Assembly: GCA_001640655.1 (NCBI GenBank) | Contig: LXGT01000011.1 | Location: 120,626 to 184,625, forward strand | Length of the DNA: 64,000 nucleotides | DNA from: Endoconidiophora laricicola | Taxonomy: Eukaryota; Ascomycota; Sordariomycetes; Microascales; Ceratocystidaceae | Reading direction: 5' to 3' | Shown here: positions 12,036-24,300 of the stretch, piece by piece | How positions within the stretch are numbered: the first letter of the stretch is position 1 | Layout: the number at the start of each line of letters is the position of its first letter | Translations under genes and position numbers: made by a program | The notes under the pieces: model-generated | Seen by the model: only the letters and a program-made list of their open reading frames with translations | What the model was told of the DNA's origin: nothing | Databases searched by the model: none

Positions 12036-15000
12036 ATGAGCTCATCGACAAATCCTTACTGGGGAGATCTTCCAGCTAATTCGAAACGGCAGAGCGAGAT
12101 GACCAACGATTCGTACTATCCTTACCATGACCATCATCATCAGGAGAGACCTGCCGCCTCTGTAGCAACCGCTGCCAACGAGTCCCGCAACCAGTCATCG
12201 TCGCAGAAGCGGCCTGTGAACCACAGTCAACGCTACTCGGTCCTGTCCCAGGGCACAGAGTCATCGTACGCTGATCTCCAGTCCCCTACATCAACAACTT
12301 TTCAGCAGCCTTTGGCGCCACGCCCACCATCCATGCAGCAGCAACAGCAGAAACTGGAGCAGGGTTCTCGACAGTCCCGATATGATCAGAGACCAAAGAC
12401 CCCCGATGATAATAGCACCGAGGATGCTCAAGCCGCAGAGAGACGGCGCAAGCGCAGAGGCCAGCGCGCCAGGGAGGCCCAGAACCACAATTCTGGCGAT
12501 CTTTCCCCGTTGATCCCGACGGCGTCGTCGTTCAAACCGCACGCCGGCTCCGCGTCTACCTATGCGCAACCGCCGTCACCGACGCCTATAACCACCACGC
12601 GGACCCGTACAAGAGATCGCTTGCGAGAGCATGCTCCGGAACAGGCATTGACTTACGACCATATTACTGCAGTCTCTACTTCCAATGGAATCGGCATTGG
12701 CATCGGCAGCGGTCCGGTTTCGCCGCGAGACTATTCTGTTCTGCGCTCTCCCGTGTCCACCTCACTGCATTCGCCAATTTCCGTCCATATCCCCATGCCG
12801 GCCTCTATCCCAACTTCGCCAACACTACAATCGGCGCGGTCTCTCCACTCACCAATGCCGCTCCTCGAGTCTCATTCACCTATGCTAGCACATTCGCCCA
12901 TGCCACCGGCTCACTCGCCTATGCCTGCATCTTCTGAAGTCTACTCTGTGCTACCGGCTGAGGAGCCGTATCCCCGGGATGCTCATACGCCCCGTCTTAA
13001 TAGCTCTACTTCTATGCATGATTACAATACTGTGGCTACGCAGTCTCCGCTGCCGTCCGGAAATACCCGCCATGTGACTATTAACTCACCCGCCCAGACG
13101 CCTGATGGCCGTCGACGCTCAAGTGCTGCTGTTTCCCGCAGCCGTAGAAAGTTTGCTGATAACCGATCCCCCCTCCAAAAGCTTGAGCTGACGCTCGACA
13201 GTTTGACGAAAGAAGAGAAGCGCGCCCGAATGGAGGCTGCCGAGCGCCGTGCCCGTGAGCGCTCCAACTTGGAGATAGATAAAGTTTACTTAGAGCAAAA
13301 CTCGCCGACACCGACGCAAAGCCCGGCCCCACCTCCAAATCCCAACAGCTCTCGAGCTGTCAACATCGGCGGCTCCCCCTCTGTTGTCTCGACTACACCC
13401 CAGGGCACTCCCCGGAGATATGCTGAAGTTTCTGCTTCCCAACAATCGATTACCACAACTCCAACACAGATAACGCAGCCTATATATAAGAGCCCTTTGT
13501 CGCAGCCTCCTGTCGAAGCCCCCCGCTCAACACCTCCACTTGCACACAACGCTGTGCCCACTGATGCCACTAGCTCACACAATCGCAGACCTTCCGTCCA
13601 TAGTGAAATGACTTTGCCGGATAGTATCATAAAGCCTTCTAGTACGGGTAGCGCACAGCGCAATAAGAGTTTCCGGGAACGTAGAATGTCTGGAGCCGCC
13701 GATGATGGCGTTGCTACATCTGGCCCCCACCGAAGCCAACGTCAATTGTCTCCGGAACCCATTGATGTCTCCGTATTGGAGTCGGCTGCCATTCAAATGC
13801 CGTACCAAGACCCAGCGTATGAGTACAAGCACGACCAAACGTATTACGGCACCCAAGTTCAGAATGATAATCAGCATGAACAAGAATTGCAACAGCAGCA
13901 ACAGCTACGGCATTTACAAGAGCATCAAGCACATTTCGATACGCAGTCCAGGTCAACATCGCGCGGACCTTACACTGCACCCTTGGATGTTCCTTTTGTC
14001 CCTGATCCGATCCTAATGAACCCGCATGAGCCGCCATTACCACCTAAGCGCACTTCTTCGTTCAGCTTCTCCAACATTGCCCGCCGCAATAGCAACAAGT
14101 TGCAAAAGAATCCCCCGAATGATCCATTCTATAGACTACGGATAGAATCTGAGAAGCACCAAGCTCAAAAGGCAGCTTCTATGGCTAGTGCGAGTGGTGA
14201 TGCCCAGGCTATAGTGCCTAGCCAGTCATCGGATATGGTTTTTGCCAATCGCCAGACAAGTTCTCGCGGTACTTCGCCAAACAAGACTGACCAGGACCCT
14301 GTTCCATTCCCTACCTTGGTTCCCGCTACTGCCGTTGTTGCTACTACTACCGCCACCGAGCCAACCATGGAAGAGATCGTACAATCTATAGTCGACGAAA
14401 ATTATATTAGTGATAGCTCGCAGGAAGAGCCTGCACCTCGAGAGATTCTTAGACAGCGTCAACAGGAACAGGAGCGCCACGAGCACCACCACAGAGTATC
14501 CAATATGATGTATGCTCATGAGGAGTTGAAGCCTGGAGCGGGCTTATACGAACCACCAAAGTTCCTCGACGAATGGCGTAAGGGGACTGTTGGAACATTG
14601 AGTGGATCACTTCTAGATCTAAACCAACCTCGGGAACGGGATGCGCAACCTACGGCACAACCGAAAGTGCAGGTTGAAAAGATAGAATCTACTTGGTGGA
14701 ATGCTGGTAATGGCCAAGCTCCCGATGCGGCGGAGGTTCCCCCAGCAGTATCCAAGACTCCAGTTTCAGTCGAGAATGGTAGACGTCGGGCTGGTAGTCT
14801 CTCATCAAGACCCCTTAAGGCTGAGGCTTTTGATGGTGAATACAACGATCGTAAAGATGGTAAGTCTAGACTATAGTAACCTCAGAGGCCAACAGATGAG
14901 ACTAACACAAAAGCAGCCCCAACGAAATTCCGTCCACAAATCTGTCTCAAGTGTGGGCCATTACTGCGTTACACCGGCATCCGCAAGGAACGCCTTCCTG

Positions 15001-18000
15001 GACGCTTCCGCAATTCATCTACGGCCATCTGTGCGCGCGATCGTGAATACTGGCGTGGTACCGTTATGATTGTAACTCAAGATGACGAGTCGCATTATGA
15101 GATCGCACCAACCCTGCGATTTTTTGTTCAGCCCATTGAGCTTTACAACCCACAGAACCCGGAAAACAATGGTCCATATGACCGCATCGACCCGATCGTT
15201 AGCCACCCCAAGGTTGGGCGCCGTGGTGAAACGCTATATGTACGCCCTCTAGACTATATTGACAGCGCCAAGGATCTTTCGCACGACGAGACTGAGAACG
15301 GCCTGTACGAGACACGGCGCACTCTGCGCGACGGCGATGACGGTATTACTGAAATCCCCGGATCCTTCCATGCGCGTCGCAAAGTTATGGACATTGATGG
15401 AGAGTCCTTGAGCAAGTTTAAGGAAGTGCGCGGCTTCCGGTTACACGCGGAACGCGGCATGACGTTTTGGCGTTTCAATATTGAGGTGGAACTAACGAAC
15501 CGGGATCAACGCATTGCGTACCGCATCAATCGTGGCCCGGCAACTGGCTTCTGGGTACCTGCAAAGGGAAAGTCGATGAACACCATGTTCTATAGCTGCA
15601 ATGGCTTTAGCATGAGTGTCAATCCTGATGATTACTGTGGCCCAGACCCGATGTGGCGTGATGTTCTCGGAGCTCACCAGTCGACACCTTTCCACGTGAT
15701 GATTGGAGGCGGTGATCAATTGTACTGTGATTCAGTATCAAAGCAATGCGATATCTTTGGCGAGTGGCTGGCTACTAAGAATCCGCTGCAGAAGCACACG
15801 GCGCCGTTTACACGCGATATGCAGGATGAGCTGGAAGATTTTTATCTACAGCGCTATTGCACGTGGTATTCACAAGGCTTATTTTCTTTAGCTAACTCCC
15901 AGATCCCTATGGTAAACATGCTGGATGACCACGATATTATTGACGGTTTTGGGTCTTACCCACACCACTCGATGAAGTCGCCAGTGTTTAGTGGTTTGGG
16001 TGCTGTTGCGTTCAAGTATTACATGCTGTTCCAGCATCAGAGTGTGGTCGATGAGACGGAAGAGTCGGAGCCTAGTTGGATTTTGGGTACTAAGCCAGGT
16101 CCCTATATCAATGAGGTTAGCCGCAGCATATTGGTGGATCTAGGCGCAGACGTAGCGTTACTGGCTGTTGATGGACGTACTGAGCGCACTGAATTTGATG
16201 TAGTCTCGGAGGAGACATGGGAGCGCATTATGGACCGCTGCTACAAGGACGTCAAGTCAGGGGAGATTAAGCACCTGTTGGTGCTCCTGGGCGTACCGAT
16301 TGCGTATCCCCGCATGGTGTGGTTAGAGAACATTCTGACATCCCGTCTTATGAATCCAGTCAAGGCACTGGGCCGCACACGCAAATTCGCAGGCATGCTC
16401 AACAAAATTGACGGTGGCGTGGAGGTGCTGGATGATCTCAACGACCACTGGACTGCCAAGAACCACAAGGCTGAACGACGTGAGATTGTCGAGCAGCTGC
16501 AAGACATTGCCATGATCAAGTCTGTGCGTGTGACAATCCTCAGTGGGGATGTTCATTTAGGTGGAATCGGCCAGTTCTACTCAAATCCAAAGATGCCATC
16601 TCCGGTTCCGAAGCATCGCGACTTCCGCTATATGCCGAATGTCATCTCTTCAGCTATTGTCAACGCGCCACCGCCAAACCTACTTGCTGATGTGCTAAAC
16701 AAGCGCAACAAGGTGCATCACTTTGACAGGGACACTGATGAAAGCATGATCCCAATTTTTACCCATGATGTCAACGGCACCCCACGCAACAACAAGCACC
16801 TTCTTCCACGTCGTAACTGGTGTTCCATTCGTCCATGGACACCCGGCACAACACCAGCGTCAACACCAGCACTCACAGGACCACAGGGTGGACTGGATCC
16901 TGCTAGCAAATCCACCCAGCCGCCCGCCCGCAAGACGAGTCTTTTACGCCGTCTCTCGAACGCCATGCCGTACCGCCGCAAGACTGTTTCGCAGGTCGAC
17001 GTTTCTAGACCGCCTATCACCACTACTGGCCGCGCCGGCGGTGGTGGTATCTTCCGCAGCCTTTCACAGCGTAGTAACCGGGGCCGCCAGTCGCTTGATC
17101 AGCCAGGCATAGCTGATACCAACCCACCTCCTATTGATACCACTGGTAAGCCCCGTCGCTCTCTTAGCTTGACGAGAATGCTGGGCTTTGGCAGAAAGAG
17201 GGATGACAAGCTGCGCGATGATGGCAGTCGTGACTCGCATGATAATTGGCGGGGCGAAGAGTTTTCAGACCAAGACGATTATGATCGGTCGATCCCGTAT
17301 CCAACGCAGCCACCTCGATCCGGTCAAGTGCGCCGTGGGTTGACTGAAGGCCAGCTCCAAGCTCAATCGCCTAACAATTATTCCAATGCAGTAACACAAA
17401 CAGCGCCGTCACTGCTGGCTAGCCGTAATAATCTGGCTTCCTATCCTGCTCCCAAAGGTACCCACCACAGCCAGGCGGCGCCAGCCCCTTCGGCCATCAC
17501 TTATGGCCATTCACGCGTCTCGTCTTCCATGACCGGCATGGCGTCGACAGCGGCGTATCAGAGCCGGTCGGTCCAGCAGAGTTCCATGCTCCAGTCACAG
17601 TCATCTTCAAACGAGTCTAGGCTTACATCGACGGCAGATAACTCAAACAATGCTGCGCGACCGACCTCTCCACTGATCCAGCCATACAGCAACGACCGTG
17701 GGTACTCTTCTCGTCCCTCTCAACACCCATCGGACATGTACACGGCAACCAACACAGTCGACAGTTATGATTATGATCATAGCTATGACTACGATGACGA
17801 TGATGAGGACCGCAGACCGCCTAGTAGCCGCCATGGAAATGGCCATCTCCGTGGTGGTGCGGCCTATGATGATGGCACAGCCGAGTTTTCAGTTGGTGAT
17901 GAAGCTAACTTCACGGCTGCTGTCCGAGGTCCCGCTGGTGTTCCAGCTGTTGCTGGTGCTGCTGGTGACGATCCCATGTCGCGGCCGTTCAAACGTTCGC

Positions 18001-18560
18001 CGACCACGATGACGGCAAAGCAGCGCAAGAACGCGGCGGAGCATGAAGTTAACCTGGAGGGTTCTCTCGAAATCTGTCTGCACATGGAAATCGACCAACG
18101 TGATCCAGCCGGCCGTACGATTCCATACTGCCTGCTAGTTCCGCGGTTATTCTTCAACGAGGAAGATGAACTTGCGTTGGAGGAGCACGAGTACGCGGCA
18201 CATGAAGCTGAGCTCAGAGACATGCAACTGGCACAGGAAAGCATGGTAGATGGAGGTGGGGATGACTACGAAGAAGTATCTAGACCGCCTCGGGCAAGCA
18301 GACCGTCAGCATTCAAGCGACTGCTAAGCTTCCGGCGTAAGTCTCGCGCGCAAAAGGAGGCTGAAGAAGAACGTCAGCGCCAGCTTGACGAAGAGCTCTA
18401 TAGGCGCCGCGATGGATCCTCGTTAAGATCGGCGTCAGATGATGATTATGATGATGATGACACGGAGCTTGGCGCGCAGCATAGAGGCGGTCGGACGCCG
18501 TATGAGCCGCCGTATCCAGAGAGTGATATCAATGCGTACTCAGAGGTGAGCCGGTACTAG
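12036..18560 (+). CDS. Giant PhoD-like phosphatase domain protein
   Basis: Two exons, 12036-14859 and 14917-18560, joined over a 57-nt phase-1 intron (GTAAGT donor, ACTAAC branch, CAG acceptor) encode 2155 aa. The first 940 residues are Ser/Pro/Gln/Thr-rich and look disordered; they include tandem HSPMP-type motifs at about 243-299 and charged Arg/Lys clusters. The intron marks the boundary to the conserved part, which opens with KFRPQICLKCGPLLRYTG. The metallophosphatase core has GGGDQLYCD at about 1204, NMLDDHDIIDGFGSYPHH at about 1274 and LSGDVHLGGIGQF at about 1480, matching the Asp/His metal-binding motifs of the PhoD (alkaline phosphatase D-like) family in its fungal form. The C-terminal 500 residues are again disordered, with an Asp/Tyr-rich patch near 1900 and basic clusters. 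There is no signal peptide or membrane segment, so a cytosolic or membrane-peripheral role is likely. The substrate is unknown; phosphodiester or phosphomonoester hydrolysis is inferred from the family only. Confidence 0.88.
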
Positions 18561-19058
18561 ATGTAAAAAGGTGTCGGGCGTGGCTGAAGGCGATGCTGTC
18601 TTCTTAGACAGCTGATTTGGTAAGCAGAGGATATCAATTATCTTAACTTAATTGGGGTTAAATATCTGACAGCTCCTGTTTTTTTTTTTTTACAGATATT
18701 GCCAATGTGGAAAAAGGAGATATGTCTATTTCAGGCATGTTACAATTGTTTTTTTCGTTTCTTTTGGTAGATTAAATTTTCGTCATGAAGTAGATACACT
18801 TTAACAGGTTTCTATTTGATTTTCACATAAGCAGGAAATAAGAATGTTATTACGCATTATCAAAAAGCAAAAAGTTACCACCAATTTGAGTGCAAAGACG
18901 TATATGAAAAAAAAATCCAAAACACCGACTTGAAAAACGAGAATGTTATAACAAAAGGTCCAACGTTGTAAAAATCATCGCCATGCAATAGGGTTAAGCG
19001 ATAACCCAGACAAAAGCCACCTTGCTAAATATAGAAAGAGTTAACAATTCTTGTGCAC
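18561..19058. other. Convergent intergenic region between the PhoD-like gene and wc-2
   Basis: This 498-bp stretch lies between two convergent stop codons and contains no gene. An 8-bp inverted repeat (AATATCTG at 18661-18668, CAGATATT at 18693-18700) encloses a T-rich loop about 100 bases after the PhoD-like stop, and could be part of a 3'-end or shared processing region. Confidence 0.5.
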
Positions 19059-21352
19059 TTAATACCCTCCATTCATGCAGAACATATCAACATGCCCGTG
19101 ATGGCCCTGCAGTACTTCCTCATCATGGAAAGATGAGAGACCTCTATTAACAACTGACATTGAAGGAGTTGTAGAAATGGAAGGAGAGGATGAGATTAGG
19201 TTATTGTTAGTGCCGTTGTTGTTATTACCGCTGCTAGTATTATTATGGTTGTTGGCATTGGCGGCTGCGCGTTTTTCTTTCTTAGCCCAGCGTAGACCAC
19301 ATGCGTTACAGAGAGTTTTAGGACCATTGGGGCCCTTACGCCACTCGGGAGAATCGGTGATCCCTAGAAAGCGAGTTAGGGTTAGAGTCTGGACTATGGT
19401 GGTACGAGATGCTGAAGGGTGAGTTGATTTTTTGACCAATGTCTTCTGTTTATCAGATGAGATGAAAGGGCGAAAGAGGAGGAAGAACGTACCACAGTCA
19501 GAGCACACGTAGTTTTCAGGCATCTTCTGTCTCTTCTTCTTATCATGCATGCGATCGCCGTAAGTCCCGGATAAGCCACTAGCTGTAGGCATGCCCATGG
19601 CGAGACTGGGGTGATGTAAGCCGTAAGGAGCTCCGGGGGGGGCACGAAGTGATGTTGCAGACGACGGAAGATGGCATCCTGGTGGAAGACCGGTAGTAGC
19701 TACAGAAGAAGAAGAAGAAGAAGAGGAAGAAGGTGGCATATTATGGAGGTCGGACGTAGATGGCGCGGGAGACGCGGCCGAGGAAAAGTCCATGGGATTG
19801 GCGAGGGTCAGCTGGCCGTTGTGGCGGCCGAGACTGAGTCCACAGCTGCGTTCGCCCTTGGCATAATGGAGGCCGGTGAAGAGGTGGATGACGTCAGCTG
19901 TGTCGAGTCCTGTATAGTGTAGATAATGTTAGTCAGCCGGGAGCTTAACAAGGGGAGAGTGAGGGAGGTGTGGCACCTTGGACTGAGCGAGGGAAGCTCG
20001 AGTACTGGTCTGTTTCCGACGAGGACGACAGGCCGAAGGCAGCATTAGATTCTTCGTATGTGACCATAGGGTCTTCGTCGTAATGGAACTGCTGCTGCTG
20101 CTGCTGCTGCTGATCTCTCTGGTTAAGCTGCTGGGCTGAGTGGCGGCGAGAGGTCTGGCTGTGGCGGTTGAGACGCTGCTGCTCATCACTCAAGCATTTC
20201 TTGAGCTGCAGGTTCATGGATTTGTGTTCCAGGAATGAATCAAACATGTCTCCTTCGGGGCTCTGTGCGAGCTGGGCATTGAGTGAGATGATGGGCGACG
20301 GTCGGTCGTTTGCCGGATCGTGAAGCTGAGCGTAGAACTGCATTTGAGCTAGTGTCGATGCATTCGTGGACGCTGCTGAATGGTGATATTGATGCTGGTT
20401 TGCGGGCCCGCTGTTGATGATGCTTAGGTGATGCGCTGTAGATATTATGTCGGACACTTTAGCTGACTGCACGTGACCTCTGGTCTCAAAAGTAACCCAG
20501 CGGTCGTCTTTGCGGCGCAGGCGATGGAAGGCTGCGATGTCCAGGCCTTGGGCGAGACAGTCTGTAATCTCGTCGGTAAAGACAGACCTGTCGTCGGGAT
20601 GCATTAGATCAGGTAGGTACGAACCGAGCAGTTCTTCGGAGCAATAGCCCAGGATGTTCTGTATGGACGGACATATGTAGAGGATATGCTGGGTGGGGGA
20701 TAGTAGGATTAGAATAACTGGTAGCTTCTCGAGCATCTTGGGGATGAAGTCGCGGCGCCGTAGGACATTGGCCATGGACGCACTGGGCGTAGAAGTTCCA
20801 GAGAGATAATTGGACCGTTTCTGTTGCTGTTGCTGTTGCTGCTGAGATACAGGAGGTGTATGAGGAGGAAGAGAAGCAGTATTTATGGGTGTAGATGTGC
20901 TTGCAGGCCGAGCTAGACCACGATTATTCTGAGCGGGAGTTTTGGTAACAGGGCGCATGTATTGCTGCTGTTGATGAGAGAGAAGTTGCCCTATTTCGTC
21001 ATGGCTATTTGGGGGCAAGACTTCGGATCTTAGCGGCGGATCGCTGGAGTAGAAACTGAAGTCCCCAGCTGCCAAGATCTGACTTCCATCGTCAAAGGAC
21101 GAGTTGGCATAGTGCGGTACAACGGGGATGATGGGTGAATACGACACGGGGTCGAAATCGTAGAACGAAGAGGCTTGGCCAATGTCATCGAAGAGGAAGT
21201 CCTGGCTCTATTGAATGAATATTACGTGTTAGATCTATATGTTGAAGTAAAGAGTGCGCAAAGGTAGTATTTACCTGCGCGGGATCCATGCCTAGACCAA
21301 AACTACCATAGCCTTCAGAAGTCATGGACAGTGCATGATCCTGTTGTGACAT
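19059..21352 (-). CDS. wc-2: White collar 2 (PAS and GATA zinc-finger light/clock regulator)
   Basis: Four exons, 21352-21275, 21207-19977, 19909-19493 and 19363-19059, give 676 aa. The introns are 67, 67 and 129 nt, with phases 0, 1 and 1. WC-2 partners the flavin photoreceptor WC-1 in the nuclear White Collar Complex, which activates blue-light and circadian genes. The protein has an acidic N-terminus, a short polyQ, a PAS domain at about 187-273 (KLPVILILLSPTQHILYICP onward) for dimerisation, a second CAG-encoded polyQ, the conserved GLDTADVIHLFTGLHYAKGERS block, then one GATA finger, C572-X2-C575-X18-C594-X2-C597, followed by a basic RWAKKEKR tail. There is no LOV domain, which separates it from WC-1. 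The ATG at 21352 is the first in frame after upstream stops and gives MSQQDHALSM. The last intron splits the GATA finger and has no stop codon in frame. Confidence 0.93.
20088..20112 (-). repeat. CAG/CTG trinucleotide tract (polyQ) in wc-2
   Basis: Uninterrupted CTG triplets on the plus strand encode a glutamine run in WC-2 between the PAS domain and the GATA finger. A second, mixed CAA/CAG run lies nearer the N-terminus at about 20820-20845. Polyglutamine length in clock proteins is known to vary between strains. Confidence 0.8.
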
Positions 21353-24300
21353 TGGAGACTTAAAGACGGGCTTAGTCAGCAACAGCGAAGATACAGATAA
21401 GGAGAGACGTCTCTAAGCGCAAGTTGTATTCAAAGACACATGAAACGAGATAGCAGGGCCAGTAGAGATCAGAAACAGTAGCAAGCGTGCAAGTCAAGCA
21501 GCTGTTAGGCAAGCAAGGGTGGGTTTGGTAGAACAAGAAGGGGGGGGGGAAGGGAGGGCAAGGTTTAGCTATCTGTCTCTTTTAGTCAGGAGTATAGAGA
21601 ACGAAAGAGAAAGGGAGAAAAAGATTCTGAGTCTTAGGGGAGACGAGATCAGAGACAGACGGCGGAGATATGTAGGCGCTGTGGAGGTGTAAGTGTGTAG
21701 CTGCAAGGACAGGCAAGAAGAAACAGCGAGACAAATCAAGACGAAGACGCAACTAGGACGACAGGACTTGGCAGATCTGCAGAGAACACGTTAAAGTATA
21801 TATATATATGCGTATGTATGTGTACATACATATATCTTAGTACATTGGTCTCGGGGACTGTTAGCTCACGTCGGCTCCCGCGTGACGAATAAGAGTGTCT
21901 GATGGACAATATAGATCAGCCTGTAGGGGTGCCAAAGCATCAGCTGAGAACCGAGACTCAAAAGCCCTTCAGCATATGCTAAACAAGGCAGGCAGAAACA
22001 GAATCTACAGAGGAAAAAGCAGGCGGATGGATTCCCCGTGTGTTAAAGCCCGCGTCGTCCTCCCCAGAATCCCGAGAAAGAGAACGAGGAAGAGAGAAAG
22101 AGAGAGAGAATCGTCACCAAGGCTACACAGCGTAAAGCACGGGAATATTTCCCTTTGGTACTCTTTTCATTTATGTATTCATTTGGTCTCGTCTAATATC
22201 CCAAGCCGTCATCTTCTTCATTCACTCCCGGGTGCGGCTTTAGACTGTAAGTGTAAGTACTGACGAAAGATACGTAGAGAATTTTGTATCCTTGGTGTCT
22301 ATCCTCGGCTTCTGCTGGATATTCCCGGAATATGATATGATGCAGAAACTACGAGAGCGACGGGCCGTATCAGTTGCGGCTGTTGTTGTTATTGCTGCTC
22401 TTACTACTGCTTAGCATGTGCAACTTCATATGCTAAGCCGTTTTCATGCTGCGGCCCCGTGCCTACCCGCCACATACGACGCATGAGTGTCTCTGCTCTC
22501 TTCTTTGTCCTCTTGTTCTTTCCTCTTTTCTTCCCTCAGTACAAAGAGTCCGCCGCTAGATATGCGCCGTGCCCAGACTAAGCAGGCTAGCTGAGCTCTT
22601 GCCTAACAACTACGGTCTCCTATATGCCTTGCCTAAGGCATGCAGAGGATGGGAAGGAAGATGCTGGGAAACCAGCTTCTGGTTCTGGCCAGCTAGTTAC
22701 TACTATATTTAGAACCTGGCAGGCACCTTGGAGGACCTTTGTTTTCTTTGGGTTTGTTATTCTTTCTTCCAGCGCATGTTTTTTTGCCTGGCAGCCGATC
22801 TATCTTGAGACATGACTGGGCTACACACAGGAGAGGAAACCTGATTCATGTTCAAGGACTAGATCCAAGTATTGCGGACGTACCGGAGAGATAATAGGCC
22901 TGTGGAAGCACAGAAAGAGGAGGAAAATGAGGAGAAATAGCAAACACTGATCAGGCATCAAGTCTAGCCAAAGAGTTCCTAAAACAGAATCGAACTGGGT
23001 CTAGACCAATGAAGACTCAGTGGGCAGTATGGGACAGCAACAGGCTAAACATGCTTCGCCGCTGCAACCAACCAAGAGAGAAGGGTACTGATGATACATC
23101 GCGATGACAAGACAGCACGGTTCTGAGGCTATGGCGGGGGCGTGGCCGGTTTGCCACTAAGAGTAAGACGGTATAACAAGGCAGCAAGCCACTTTATAGC
23201 AAGAAGAGACTAATAAAGGAAGCTGGTTTATTGAGTACTAGGTCCGGGATGCCTTTGCATTTTGACGTTGTTGGAAATCTTGTCACTTGTTTCGTGCTGG
23301 CTAGGTGAAAGCGCACATCATAAGAGAACTCAAAGAAAACAAAAAAGATACAGAATGTGAGCCTGCAGCTTTATCTATACAGCTTGTGCTTTGCATGTAC
23401 ATTGAGTTTGGCTAGGTTGTACTGCTGATATCATCACGAGAGTACAAATATGTATACATGTACACGACTGAATATATATAAATATATATATACAATTACG
23501 TACAGTCTTTTTGTACATAGTTCCATCTTTATATAAGTCTGTATATGACCATATATATATGCACTCGCGTACTTGCCTTGCTCACACTCTCTATATAAAA
23601 AGGAAAATGAGTTAAAAGATGTCATGAGACACCGACTAAGGTAGCATTTGTGACTGGTCTGCGTTGTTCTGAGTCTGGCTAGTTGTCTCAGAGTTGGTGC
23701 CCTCTAAGCACGAAGGCCTAGTTCTAAAGAAAAAAAGAAGAGAGATTTAGTGGCAAAGCCAGGGAGGGAACAAAAAGAAGGAAGCAAAAAAAACAAAGGG
23801 CGAGGATTCTTGGCTGCTTTAGATATTGGTTTTTTTTTTTGGAAAGTCACGTTATTACCACGAGCCTAGATTGAAAAGATCAAGTAAGAGCCCGCGTGAG
23901 AGGCCTCGCTAGGCCAAGTGATCTTTTTGGGCAGCTGTGATATCATAGTTATGTGCCTTGAATTTACTTTCCTTTTTCCCATATTGTTTGTGTGTTTTAC
24001 CGCCGTTTGGTGTTCTTCAAAATAAATACAAAGGCGGTCAGGTTGCAGTGCGGATAGCAGCAGATTCCGCAGTCATGCTTGCTTTTTTTTGTTTGTTTTA
24101 CCTTTTTTGGTTCTTGGGCCTACGATGGCTCGCATTGCCTGTTCTATATTTTCTTTTTTGCCTAATAAGCAGGGAAACGACAAAACAACCAAGCTAGTTG
24201 TGGCTGTACTGTGAAGAAAGGATAGCACAAGAAAGGGTATCATGGGCAACAGTCACCGTGCTTGGGAATATTGTTTCCAATCTTACTCGTGCTGCTGCTG

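Noticed and set aside
13286..13663. Long antisense frames over the PhoD-like gene and over the synthase
   Set aside because: They mirror the codon structure of real genes on the other strand and have no start or splice context.
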